Source: Centroberyx gerrardi
Lineage: Eukaryota; Chordata; Actinopteri; Beryciformes; Berycidae
NCBI RefSeq assembly: GCF_048128805.1
Contig: NC_136000.1
Span: 19,656,946-19,720,945, forward strand
DNA: 64,000 bases
Direction: 5' to 3'
Position numbers and translations under genes: made by a program. The notes under the pieces were generated by a model. The model was not told the DNA's origin, did not search any database, and saw nothing but the letters and a program-made list of their open reading frames with translations. This document shows, in pieces, positions 22,958 through 35,900 of the stretch (within the stretch, counting starts at the first letter, position 1; each line of letters starts with the position of its first letter).

Positions 22958-23908
22958 GGTTTTCATGCTGGATATTTGACCGGTCTTCATGGAGAGAGTG
23001 TACTCTGAGAATGGGGTGTGTTTCGAGAGAGCCAGTGTTTTATGGGTGAGCATGATGGGTTATTGCTTGGACAGTTGTCCCACATCAGCCCACCAGGAGC
23101 TGTATGTGTAGTGAAGCAGACTTTTGCCAGCCATTCCTACCTCTGTCTCCGCAAGCTGTTGGAAACACCGTCTCCATGCATCTCCGCACTACAGTTCCCA
23201 GCTTCTGCTGAGCGTTTGGACCAGTAGACAACAGACTGCCTCCAAAGTCGTTATTTACTTTTCTCTCTCTCATTCCCAAGAGGGAACGGAGGACTAGGAT
23301 GCTGGACTGCTTATGTTTATGTTCTCATCCTGCCAAAGAGGGGGAGAATTAACTGGCTCTGGCTCTGTTAATTGGGCGTTAATCAGGTGTTGCTCTAATT
23401 AAAAGGCAGTTCCGCCCTGTTGGGCCCTGGTAATGAGTTTGTTATTAAATCCACAGAGGATTTTTGTCTCTTTTTCAATTTACCAACAGGGTAGTGCTTA
23501 ATTGCTGTGTAAATGAGTGGAATGTCCTTGAAGGTCGTCTTGCTTCAGCACACGATCCATGAACAGAATTGTTCCAAAGAGCTTCCCCACCTCTACTTCA
23601 AACACATTCAAGATACTGCGTGTTGACCCCTTCTATCCAGCTGAGCCTCTCAGCACCGACTCTGCTCTGTGCAGCTCTCATCTTCCCACAGAGACCTCTT
23701 CAAACCTCATTTACTAATTTGAGAGAGCAGGTGACCCACTTTTCTTCTGTAAACAAAAGGACTTTTTTTTTATAAATGTATTTCCTTTTTTTATCTAAAG
23801 TTGCTCTTATTTCCCCCCCCAGCAGGCGCAGTCTGGGCCCTTGAAACCATGCAGCCTTTTATGGTTCCCAGTGTCTTATAAACAAACCCTTCACTTTTCA
23901 CCTTCCAC

Positions 23909-23937
<29 letters not shown>
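23909..23937. repeat. (CA)n microsatellite
   Basis: A pure CA tract seen directly in the sequence. Confidence 0.9.
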
Positions 23938-23939
<2 letters not shown>

Positions 23940-25132
23940 CTCTTTCACCTTCCTGAGAGAAACAGACCAAAGGTGGAGAATGACTTCAGAGAAAGACAAG
24001 CTGAACCAATGTGACGATAGTGACGTTTAGACGTTTAGGCACAAAGGAAGAAATAATAGATGAGCGGCAGAAGATGTTACACAGAGATATAGACAGGTGG
24101 CCAGATACACACACAGAGAGATTGTGGCTGGTGATTGTTGAAGGGCGTTTTGCTACAGAGACATCAATCAGAAGATGGCACTGTGATGGAGCGGCCCGCC
24201 AGCGTTTCCTGCCCCCAGCCGGCAGCACGTGTAGAACACAGCCTGGGCTACACCACTGCTCTTCATATCAATTAGAGGCCAATTACACAGCCATGTCCTG
24301 CTAATTATGCTGCACCGCCACTGTGCCATCCCCAGAATAAAGTGTGAGTGTAATTGTGTGTTTCTCTGCACTCCTGTGTGTGTCTGCGCGCGTTTATTGA
24401 GATAAATAAATAAAGTCGGCGACTGCCAAGGCGAGGCATTCTTAATCTGATTTTCAGAGCTGTAAGTTTGTATTTTGGAGACGAGGGAAGGGAGAGCGAG
24501 TGTGAGAAAGAGATGTAGGGAGAAAGGCTGCTGGTTTGCTGTTTTGCCTGTTGGTGGTGCTAGTGTAACGTCTATCACTGTGCCTCTTGCAATGAAACGA
24601 GGTGAAATGGGGAAACACTGCTTTCATTTGATGAGTAATGAAATCACGAAAGATGCGTGCATATATGTGTGAGTGTGTGTGTCCGTGCGTGCGTGCGTGC
24701 GCGTGTGCGTTTATTTTTTATTTGTGAGGTAGACAAAGTGTGATTAATATTCTCAAGCATATTTCAGAGGATTTTGAGCCAGAATGTGCCGGACTACTTA
24801 ATAAGTCAACTTTTATTTGGCTCGATCTGGGAGCATGATGAATTATGAAATAAAGTGAGAGCTCAATGCTTTTTGCAGTTTTATTTCTCTGTGGTTTACA
24901 TAATTCAGTCTGAACATTTGTAACTTTCCTGACAGGTTAATGCTGTTGGGTTCAGAGTGAAGACACTGAGGAAATACGCAGAAAGACAAGACAGCAGGGG
25001 AGAGGCAGACATAAAGATGAGAGGATAAGGACAGAGAACAAAGGGGAGAGAGGATTTGAGATGTCACAAGATAGTTTCACACTGTGTCCCTGAAATCTGC
25101 TACAGCATTGTGTGGTGTCAGATTTTGATGAA

Positions 25133-25169
25133 CTGTGTGTGTGTGTGTCTCTCTCTCTCTCTCTCTCTA
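25133..25169. repeat. (GT)n-(CT)n compound microsatellite
   Basis: A GT run passes directly into a CT run. Confidence 0.85.
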
Positions 25170-26334
25170 AGAGCCGATGGTTCTCTATAGTTCTGATATA
25201 GTCAAAGTAGGAGTTTGACCACTGCAGTATTGCACCCTCCACTGCATTCTGATCAGTGTAAGTGGTCACTCTTTGAAAATGGAAAAGTCAGGAAATTTGA
25301 TGTCTTCAGTCCCACAATCTCAGAAAAAGCAGACGGAGGGAGGGAGGGAGGGAGGGAGGAAGAGAGAGAGAGAGGCTGAGTGAGGACGTGGAAAGAGTAC
25401 ACCTTGTGTCCTTCAGTCGTTTTTCTTTGCGAGGACCCAGTTCATCTCGCCTGCAGAATCTTCAATGAGCCATTGCTCTTTGTGACTGACATCCCACCCA
25501 GACCACCCTGCTGATTACATTTGTCCGGCAGAATAGAGTGAGTAGGGGAGAGACAGAGAGGGGAGAGAGGAGAAAGAGAGAGAGAGAGAGAGAGAGCTCG
25601 AAAAAAGAGCATAAGTTCCTTGATTGCTGCTGCGAGTTAAACGCCTACATTCATCCATTCGACTTGTGAGCGCAGGTGGTTTTCTTTTTTTTTGCACTGT
25701 AGAGCTCTCTGTCTGTGATACTGTCATTGTGGCTGTGTCTGTTTCAGTTTGGGCTCGTGAATCCTCCTGTCTGTACATATCTGCCTGCTTGTACCCTTGT
25801 CGGTAAGCGGTGTCGCCTTGGACATCTCAGTCCAGACAATGAAGCTGTAGCCCTATTCTCGTCACTCTATTCATCCCTGGCCAACTGCAGCCGCTCCCTT
25901 CCCCTTATCTCTGTGTGACCAAGGAAATTAAATTACAAATATAATCACTCGGCACCAGTTTCTTTAACCGCTTGGCTCTGCTTTGCATATAGAGTGTGCT
26001 TGCTTTGGAGACACGTGGCGTGAAGTTACTTATTGGCCTATTTGCGATAATGGGCTCTGCTCCACTAGTGGTGGAGTCACACACACCTTTTCACAATGAC
26101 AGTGATGTCTGGAGGTGAGGGGAAAGGAGGTTGAGCAACAAGGGCATAAAAGACAGGAGACATGAGTGCGGCCATCTTGACAAATAAATGGCTCAGTATT
26201 TTGCATGGGTGAGTAATTTAGAGAGCTGTGAGGAGATCTGGGTGGAGGCAGAAGCAGGCATTATGGGTAGTCAGATTTCTTTTAATGGAATCTATTGCTT
26301 ACAATCGGAGGTGATTCCTTCCCAAGTATAGTCG

Positions 26335-26383
26335 TTCACTCACTCACTCACTCACTCACTCACTCACTCACTCACTCACTCAC
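26335..26383. repeat. (CTCA)n microsatellite
   Basis: About twelve perfect tetranucleotide units. Confidence 0.93.
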
Positions 26384-26485
26384 ACTTCCACACTTATGTT
26401 GACTGCTATGTGTAGGCAGCTTCCTCTTCAATGCAAATCTATTCCAGACACGTTAAACCATCTGACTAAATAAACTCTCCCCATC

Positions 26486-26491
26486 TCTCTC

Positions 26492-26523
<32 letters not shown>
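26486..26523. repeat. (CT)n microsatellite ending in a splice-acceptor-like sequence
   Basis: The CT tract runs straight into CTCTTGCAG (AG at 26528-26529), which reads like a 3' splice site. No open exon follows that I can support, so it may be chance. Confidence 0.8.
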
Positions 26524-26526
<3 letters not shown>

Positions 26527-29500
26527 CAGGTCTTTCACAAAAAGGCACGGGATGAAAACCTGTGTATATTAGAATGATGTGCATCCCGGGGGAGGCAAAA
26601 GGGAAAGCTGGTAAAGGGAAGAGAGTGAGAGAGTATGAATAGAAGAATAGCATTTTTATCATCGATATTATGAGTGGGCCATTCCCGGCCTCCCTTGCCT
26701 CTTTCCCTTATTCCCTATTTGGTTAGGAATTTATTTACTTATGCAGACTGTTATACTTGCTTGTACAGGCAGGCCGGCAAATGCAAAACTATATCAATAC
26801 CTTTGGATCTATCCAGTCCCAAAGCACTCCCCGAGCAGGTGGATGGTGTATTTATTTGTGATCTTTATGTATTCAGTGCAAGCTACTCTCCCCTCTAACT
26901 ACAGGGACCATGTGTTCGTCGGTCCCTTCCTGAGGCATCTCTGTGTTCTGCTGCAGTGAACTAATGCCATATGCCCCTCAGTCGGGCTCAGCTATTCAAT
27001 TCTTTCTCAGTATACTCCAATCCGGAGACTACGCTGCACTTGGTGAAATTCTGAAACGAGATGGGATTTTTCAACCCGGTGTTCCCGCACAACTATATGT
27101 CTGCCCCTGTTCTCATAAAGCCCATAGCCATCATCATCCTCACCAACAGCAGGTTGCTGTGGGAGACCGGGGTGGTAAAATAATGGCTCCCCGCTGGATT
27201 GTGTGAATCATGGCGATGACTGGTTGATAAACGCTCCACCACCCGGTCTCTGGCTCCAATAGTCATTTCTCTCTCCAACTGGACTGGCTGCCAGATGACA
27301 ACACCCCCCCCCACCCCCTCACCACCCCCCACCCCCCCATCTCAGCCCCTCCTTCCACCTCCTATAATTACTGTATGCTATGAATCGCGTTTAAGATCAG
27401 TCAGTCTAAATCAGTCCTGAATCAGCGTGCGCCACTGTGCCCATTGTTCCTTTGTCTGGGCTCTGGCAGTGCTGGTGCAGAAAAGGCCACAGCTGTCCTG
27501 GCATTTCCTATAATGGACTTTTTAGTTAAAAGACAGGAAAATAATAAGCAGATCTACGTGTGGGAACAGGGCTCTTTTGTGTTTGGTGGGAAGTCGAGAC
27601 CAGAGACAGTCGGGGGGGTCAGAGTTGACAGCCAACAGCACTGCTCTTTTCACACTCCTTGACACATAATGGGACCAATTTTTCTCTCTACATCTCTCCC
27701 TAGTGGCCATGATTTGCTCATTACATTGATGGAAGGGAAGTGAGGGAGGGAGTGAGAAAGGGAGAGAGGGAGAATGACCAGTTGAGAGATAAATGGTCTT
27801 AAAGTTGGTGCTGAGAATTCAGTATTTTTTTAAATTTTGATTGCGAACTTGGATCACTGTTTCCCACACCCAGTAGATTACCCTTGGGGAGGCAGTATGG
27901 ATGTAACCCACTTACTATGGTGTTTAGCAACCGGCCAAGAAATCCTGCCATCGAGGATGCTGAGTGTTTGAAATTTAGAGGAGTTGTTTGCAAGGCGCTA
28001 TCCCTCAGCTGACAGACCTTCTGTGTAAACCAGCACCAGACAGTTCGGGAAAGAGGACTAATACGTGATTAAACAGAAAACAAATCCACTGAGCGGATGT
28101 TTACGTGACTGGAGGTCCCCTGGCATCAAGGGGACTGCTCCTCAATCAGGAAAATCTACATTTAATTAACACAGAATTAAAGAGCATTGTTATTTTGATT
28201 AAAGACACCGGTCTTGATTCCCCACTCTACTCTAGTGCTCCTGAATCCGGCTTAGGGTTTAATTTCATTTGGTTTACTGAGAGTGGATCAACATCCATCT
28301 GGAATGTCTGCTCAGATGAAGGTCTCACTTCTTGGAGGGCCATACTGTAAACAGGAACACAATCACACAATGTGTTCAGTGCAATCTCTGCATGTTATTG
28401 ACCTCTGTGGGGCCTTTCTTGGTATGGTAATGGGATTTCTCCTCATAAAAAGGTTCTTTAAATGGACACTCACAGTTGCTGAAGCTTAAGTTGTTCCCCA
28501 TATTGTCTGACTCACCAGAACAGAAGAGATGAATGGAACCAGTCCAAAACCAAAATAACTCTGCAGCGCCTCAGGGAAAGTTATAATGCAAGGCTTGGAA
28601 CGAATTAATGCGCTCCGAAGACTAGACTATCCAATAAAATGAATATTTGGATAGCTGGACATGGAAGATATTGTGGTGTCAGGCTGTCAGCAGCTTGTGG
28701 GGGATGTTATTTGTAGAAGCTGAGATGTTGTGTGTGTGTCTCCCTGCTCTCTGTTAAAGCTCCATCAGTCAGGATGAGCCAACAACAAATGCAGCTGAGT
28801 CATACAGGGTCACGCAAGGCCCCGAGACAGCATCACTCAACTCAGCTGTCCCCTGGCTGTCACTGTGTGTGATTATAAGGGCCCGAACCTGTGGCGAAGA
28901 CGGAGGAAGGGCCGCTAATGAATCACCTCATTGGAATAATCACATAAATGATTATTAACAAAACCTAAGGTGAGGGTGAGAGGAGAGGGGAGAGACGAGG
29001 GAAACAAGAGTTTGAGAGGGAGAGAGACAGAGAGAGAGACAGAGAGAGAGATGGATGAGGGTGATATGAGTAGTGGGGAAAGGGTTTTGTTCTGGCAGGT
29101 AGCTTTGACGAATGGCTCTGCATTGGAGTCTACCTCCTTGAGTATTAATTTACCAAATCATGTCTCAGGATGAGGGATGGAAGAGGTGGACAGTGGGAGG
29201 TGACTCAGTGAAGAATGGGATGGGTGAGGCTGAAGTTGTTGAATGCGCTATGAAAATGCAATTAAACTTTGCATTCTGAATGCACAATATATTGCATAAC
29301 ACTCAGTGGAAATATGAGAGCGAAATGCCCTCTTTGCCCTGAAAGCAATCATGAAGATGCCTCCATTCTTCATGACATTTCTAAATATCATGCTGCAATT
29401 CTTTTTGGTCTATTCAAATGTAGATGATGCTGACATTTTATTCTCTGTAAGGAAGATAGTGAAGCTACTGTAGAATTCACCCATTGTCCCATGTCTGCTA

Positions 29501-29799
29501 TTGACACTTTTCCTTAAGCTGCTGTGTGACTTGAGCAGTCGGAGGGTCTTTTTTGGACCTTTGGCTTACATAGTTCTGCCTGGAAGGCTTGATCTCTTCC
29601 CCCCTTTCCTTGTCACAGCCTGCAATCAGCCTTAAGCCCTTTTGTGGTCTCCACTCCGAGCTAAGCCTGTTATCCTGTGCAACTCGTTTACACAAGATCA
29701 CTACTATATCCCCTTCTCTGTCTTTCACCTCTTACGCCTCCTCTCTCTGTCTCCCTCCTCCCTCCTTCTCCTTTCTCTGCCTTTCTCTGGCTCTCTGTA

Positions 29800-29802
<3 letters not shown>

Positions 29803-29856
<54 letters not shown>

Positions 29857-29859
29857 CAC

Positions 29860-29890
<31 letters not shown>
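29803..29890. repeat. Long (CA)n microsatellite
   Basis: About 88 bases of CA with two CCTACA interruptions. The His-Thr open frames across it are not genes. Confidence 0.95.
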
Positions 29891-29893
<3 letters not shown>

Positions 29894-31622
29894 CCATAAG
29901 TAATGATTCAGAAGGTCCTAAGCCAACAAAGGATGGATAAGTAGGACGTCTTTATATTTATTTGGTCTTGTGCCTGAGTGTCACCTAAACGCACACACAC
30001 ACACCCACTCACACACACACAAATACACACTGCCATCCCACCCATTCCTCCCACCCCACCCACCTGCTGCACACTCATATATACAGACATTGTCCATTGG
30101 CGTTGTTTGGGTTAATCATATAAAAAAAAACACTCTCTCTCAGTGGCAGGTGTCCTTTTCAGTGGTGCATTACAAAACTCCTGTATATCCTCCTAAACTG
30201 CAGCTCCTACTCCGCTGGTCTGCTCCTCACATTCATAACACTCAGCTTCATGCCAGGTGGCTGTCTCCACAAGTCTTTTTCCCCATAAATCAAACTGTCA
30301 TTGAGTTGATCAATAACAAGTCAATTAGCAGACGCAGAGAGATGAGGGTCTCAGGGGGTCACCGCTTGTTTGCTAGACAGACATCTGCAGCTTTGTCCCT
30401 GTCTGCCATGAAGCTATGTGTATCGCTTACCTTGGAAACATGTGGGTGCCTGGCTATCATAAATCTAAATATCAACTATAAATAGGCTTGGAACATCTTG
30501 CTACAATCCATCATTTGCTCGTTCTTGGATATGTAATGTATCAAGCACTGCATACCACCGATCTCCCATCTGCGTTTGATGAATCTGAATAGACCGAGAA
30601 ACCACTACTTTTTGCCACCAACTTATTTGTATACTATTTGCTATTTAATATTTCCTGTGGATAAGTCTATGCTAATCACAAAAACAACTACTATCACTGT
30701 CTAAGGTCACGCGTGACCGTATGCACCGAATAATAGTGGCAAAGCCTGCCAGTATTCATCCTGCTCCCCTGTTAAGCAGACAAGAGTGGGAGAGACCCAA
30801 CTGTTGTTTGGTGCCCACTGACTGTGTATCTAATGACTTGGCTGGCAAATCCAACACAACAGCAACAGGCTCCTGTGGAGAAGACACCAGATTAATCCCC
30901 TGGATAATTACAAACAAGAATGATCTTGGGCAAATACTCCCTCTACCTACTGAGACATTACATCAAATGATGCTGTCTAATTAAAAATCATTCTTAATGG
31001 AGACAGAGGGACAGTTTGAAGGAATGAATGAAAGGTACTGCTTCAATGTTCTGAGAGCTAGACAGGAGAAAATACAGAAAAGCTATGCATCTGCCAGTCT
31101 AAACTGTGGCCTGTGTCAAGTGGAATTTGAATCTGCAAAGTCAATATTATAAAATAGTTGGTTTTGCAGGCTACATTGAAATGTTTACAGATGATTTTCT
31201 TTGTCTGTGTGGGACAGGACAGTGAGGTTGTTTTCTGTGATCAGTTGTGTCTCTTCACTAGTAACCTTTTCATGGGTTAACAGTGTCTTTTTCTCAGTTA
31301 GGCCACCTGGTTGAGGTGAATCTGCAGATGGAGGGGGAGAAAAGGGAGATAAAGGTGACACAGAGTTGTCTCCAGCTGAAGATCAGTGTGGTATAGAGAA
31401 CTGTTTGTTTGGGGTGTGGTGTTGGATTCTGGGTATGCATGCATGTATTGGTGTGCATGTGTGTGCATGTGCATGTGTGCATGTGTGTGCATATGTACAG
31501 TATGTACATGTGTTTGTTTGTGTGCAACTGTGTTTTGGGGTTAACCTTGTTTTTTTTTTTTGCAGATCAGCTGCCTGTATCAGGTGGCAGGAATTGACTG
31601 TTGGGATCCCGTACAAGGAAGG

Positions 31623-31839
31623 GTATAAATACAAGACACAAGGAGAGAGATAGGAGCAATCCCACTGTATGGAGCCACAGCACTTGGTAACAGATGCACC
31701 AAGCTGAGAGACACTCAGTGACAGACACAAATATATACAGTACACACAGTGTGTAGGGCCTGGCTCCAGGGCTTCCCTTGTGCTCCCATGCGGAGAAGAC
31801 CCCCGGGGGAGCTGACGCCAGCTGAGACTGAAAAACAAG
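31623..31839 (+). promoter_or_regulatory. rag1: Candidate rag1 TATA promoter and non-coding first exon
   Basis: A TATAAATA box lies at about 31624-31631, next to GGAA-type (Ets-like) AAGGAAGGG. From about 30 bases downstream there is a stretch that ends in a good donor, AACAAG|GTAAGAG at 31839/31840. The rag1 start codon lies in an exon with its own acceptor at 32918, so a spliced 5' leader is expected, and this is the best candidate within 1.3 kb. The link between the two pieces is inferred; no transcript is available. Confidence 0.4.
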
Positions 31840-32842
31840 GTAAGAGCCCAGCTGACACACATGCACACAAGGCTCAGCTGTTTGTCTCAGAGGAGAGTTC
31901 AGCATGTGAAATACACAGAGAGCCAGGAAATGAAGGAGACTGCCAGACTCAAGCCTCCCAGGGAGAAAACATAGTGGGGACACTGAAAGATGGATAGAGG
32001 GAAGATGCTACAGACTGTGTGCTATAGGTGTGCAAGGGTAAGACTCAACAATAGATGTAATAGTTTCTAAGAATGTTTGACTGATTTATTGATTTGTTGT
32101 CTGAACTGGGAAGGAACTCAAATAGTATGAGAGGCGAATAAGGTCTGTGACACTGGTTCACCGTTACAGTATGATTGATCTGTAACGCTGTCAAATTTGA
32201 CTCTGGAATTGAACATTGTTGTGTTTGGTATAATTCTTCATAATGTTTGTTTTGATATGATGGTTTCTTGTTTTCCTTTTCCTCCTGTTTGGTCAATAAC
32301 TTTGTATTATGAAACAAGTTTCCTGTGTCTCCAATTTTTTCTTGGTTTAAAATGCCAGTCAGAGGCTCCTGAGGCTCCAATTCTGTCTCGAGCCAAGAAA
32401 ATGACTAATATAAATGATTGACAGCCTTGCAGGGATAAGGTTGCCCATTTAGCAAACTCGCTGTGTCAAAGGAAAAAAGTCACAATGGCTCCCTGAGCGA
32501 TGGGATTGGAGATGAGAGAAATGAAGATTTTGGTGCTGTATCGATCCCCCAATGCTTGTCTCATGCATTTTACAGAAGATCTAAATGCCACTTATGGTAT
32601 AATACAGCACTCTAGGTCAGGGCTCACTACTCTCTGTTCAGTGGGATTTCAGAGTACTTGGTGTGTAAATTCAGCAGGAATCAAGTAAAGCTGCTAGGTT
32701 TTGTCATGGGATCAACAGTGAAAAGGCACTGGGGATATCTGAGGATTCAAACACTTAAATCTCTTCTCTATATCCATCAATGGGCCTCTCATAGGCAGCT
32801 GAAATAATTTCATACTTTTGTAATAGATCTAACTAAGCTCTG

Positions 32843-32916
32843 CCTCTCTCCTCTCCTCTCCTCTCCTCTCCTCTCCTCTCCTCTCCTCTCCTCTCCTCTC
32901 CTCTCCTCTCCTCTCC
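32843..32916 (+). repeat. (CTCTC)n microsatellite at the rag1 exon acceptor
   Basis: About fifteen CTCTC units lead directly into CCAG (acceptor AG at 32917-32918). The rag1 start codon follows 17 bases later. The array therefore forms the pyrimidine tract of the splice site of the first coding exon. Confidence 0.93.
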
Positions 32917-32935
32917 AGGGTCCGAGGCCTAAATC

Positions 32936-35900
32936 ATGGCGGAGGACAGCCTGGAGACAGACGGCCCCAGATCTTCCATGCCGGCTGAGCTCCACCATCC
33001 CCACTCAGAGTTCTCATGCTGGAAGTTTAAGCTGTTCAGGGTAAAGTCCATGGAGAGGGCTCCTCTACCCAGTGAGACGCAGCCTGAGAAAGGAGCCTTG
33101 TCAGGGCTCTTGCCTCCTGGAGCTCCAAGGTCAACAGTAGATGATGGTGTGGGTCTTCCAGGGAGCGTCATGAAATTGTGCCTGGGGGGAAAAAGCAAGG
33201 AAAATGTGGAGGGCCCGGGCCGGAGGGTAGATATGAAACTACAGGAGATGGACACCCACATGGGCCACCTCAGGTGAGTGGGCACTCACCAGCATACTGT
33301 ATCTAGTATACTATGCAATACTAAAAACTAAAATAATGATTTTGTCTCATGTATAATATCACATGTCCATTTGTACAGTAGGGTATACAGTATACCACAA
33401 TGTCACAGGTATCAGTGAAAATTTCAATGCTTTTCTTTCAAAGAAATCACATGACAACATTGGCTGTTTGATTTTCCTGTGTGAAGGTGTCTGTGTCGGC
33501 TCTGCGGAATGGCTCTAAGGAAAGTAAAAGGCCCCGAGCATGAGGTACACGGGGCTCTGGACGAGGCAAGCAGGGGGGCCCTGCGTAGGACGGGCTGTAA
33601 GTTCACTAGCTGGCCAGCGGTCATCCTCAAGGTCTTCAAAGTGGATGTGACAGAGGACACAGAAACCGTCCACCCTCCGTCTTTCTGCCATCGCTGTTGG
33701 ATGGCTGCCATACGAGGTGGTGGCTTCTGCAGCTTCTCCAGGACTAGAGTCCCAGAGTGGAAACCCCACTCTTCTTTCTGCCCTCTTTGCTCCCCCAGGA
33801 AACCTTCACTCCAGCGGACTGGGAGGAAGAGGAGGAAGCCTGTTCGTAGAGCCCAGAGCCTGGCAAAAAGGACCAAATGGGACCACTGTGATAACGCCGC
33901 CACTGGTGAGAGGAGAGTTCTGAGACCGCTAGGAGATCATCACCATGGACCTGCGCTCAGAGCCTGGAAGAGACCCAGCATCCAGAGAGAGCAATGGGTG
34001 AAGAGCATCACTCACTGCCAGAAAGACCACCTGAGTACCAGGCTGATCTCTGAGAAGTTCCCTGTGGACTTCCTCTGCTCCGTCACCTGCCTGGTGTGCG
34101 ACCACCTGCTCTCTGACCCAGTTCAGTCTCCCTGTGGACACCTCTTCTGCCGCAGCTGTATCGTGAAGTATAACCACACTCTGGGACCTCACTGCCCGGC
34201 CTGCAATCTGCCCTTTGTGCCCGCTGACCTCACCACCCCTGCCAAGGGCTTTTTGGCAGTCCTGCATTCTCTCCCTCTGCTCTGCCCCAGAGGTGGCTGT
34301 GGGGAGCAGGTAAGGCTAGACTCATTTAGATCCCACTGTCTAGGCCACCAGCTGGATGAACAGGATGCAAACCAGAGGTCCCCAGAGACACGCCTTGAAC
34401 ACTACCTGCTAATCAATAAAGGAGGAAGACCCCGCCAGCACTTGCTATCACTGACGCGTCGTGCCCAGAAACATCGGCTGAGGGACCTGAAGAACCAGGT
34501 GAAGGTGTTTGCCGACAAAGAGGAAGGTGGTGACATGAAGTCTGTGTGTCTGACGCTGTTCCTGCTTGCTCTGAGATCTGGGAACGAACACAGGCAGGCA
34601 GACGAGCTGGAGGCCATGATGCAAGGTAAGGGGCTATTTTAAGGTTTTGGTTCATAGCTCATTTTCAAATTTAGGACATAACTCTCCATCCTCAACAAAG
34701 ACACAAGTGAATGAAAATGATATAGTGTTTGCTCATTAATATTCTGCCTACCGCAGAGGAATACACTCATCTCATAAATAACAATGAGTTGAAAAGTTCA
34801 CTATTTGAGAAGAGCGGAGGAACTTGACTAGGATTCTGATTGAAAAGCATTTTATCATTGTCTGCCTCTGTCTATTGAACCAGTCTTGTTACACACCCAA
34901 CTCCCTCCCTGATTCTCTCCCACTCTCACTCTCTGTCTGCTTGTCCGTCAGTCTCTCACACTCCCTTTAATGCACAATAACAACTCTTGTCAAGGGGCTG
35001 TTAGAATCAAAACAACATCAGCAGCTCTTGTATCTGCAAATTACACAGACAGCACCATCCTCCTCTCTGGGGAATAGAGGCCAGCTGGTGTCTGTTTTCA
35101 TCTGCAGCCAATACATCACTTTTGCCAGCTTCACTGACTCACCCTCTGTCCCCTTATAACATTTGGAAATTAGGAAATATTGGATTTTGTAATAATCACC
35201 AAAGCACTAGAATGGGCTTGTGGGCTTTTGACAATGATACATCCACATTTGGGTGTTAAATTCATGATTCACTCTGAATCATAGTATTAATGACAGCAAA
35301 TGCAGGGCACCAAATTAGGAAATGTTAGATACTGCAGTTCTTTTCAAAGCACGAGAAAGGTCTTCCACAGTTTGGTGTTAAACAAATGATTCTCTTTGTG
35401 TCTCAATCCCTGCCTTATTTTTGTTCCTGTCTTTCCTATTCATCTCTCTCTTTCTCTCACTCACACTCACATTTTCTTTGTCTCTGCAGGCAGAGGCTTT
35501 GGATTGCATCCTGCTGTGTGTCTGGCCATTCGCGTCAATACCTTTCTGAGCTGCAGCCAATACCACAAGATGTACCGGACTGTCAAAGCCACCAGTGGCC
35601 GCCAGATCTTCCAGCCCCTGCACAGCCTCCGAGCTGCAGAGAAGGAGCTCCTCCCCGGCTATCACCTATTCGAGTGGCAGCCGGCCCTCAAAAATGTGTC
35701 TGCATCGTGCCATGTGGGCATTATTAATGGGCTCTCTGGATGGGCTGCCTCAGTGGACGATTCCCCAGCTGACACCATCACTCGGCGATTTCGCTATGAT
35801 GTGGCCCTGGTGTCAGCCTTAAAGGATCTGGAGGAGGACATCATGGAGGGACTGAGAGAGTGTGGGCTGGAAGACAGTGCTTGCACCTCAGGCTTCAGTG

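Larger units (their letters stand above)
22958..31600. other. Gene-poor spacer upstream of rag1
   Basis: About 8.6 kb without a supportable exon. It is full of simple repeats: CA (23909-23937), GT/CT (25133-25169), GA (25561-25596), CTCA (26335-26383), CT (26486-26523) and a long CA tract (29803-29890). Open frames over these are repeat artefacts. It could hold rag1 regulatory DNA, but no specific site can be shown. Confidence 0.55.

Noticed and set aside
29589-30090. Several His-Thr or Val-Cys rich open frames
   Set aside because: They are translations of CA/GT repeats.
35396-35489. Open frame upstream of rag1 exon 3
   Set aside because: It is intron sequence ending in a clear TCTCTGCAG acceptor; the residues do not belong to RAG1.
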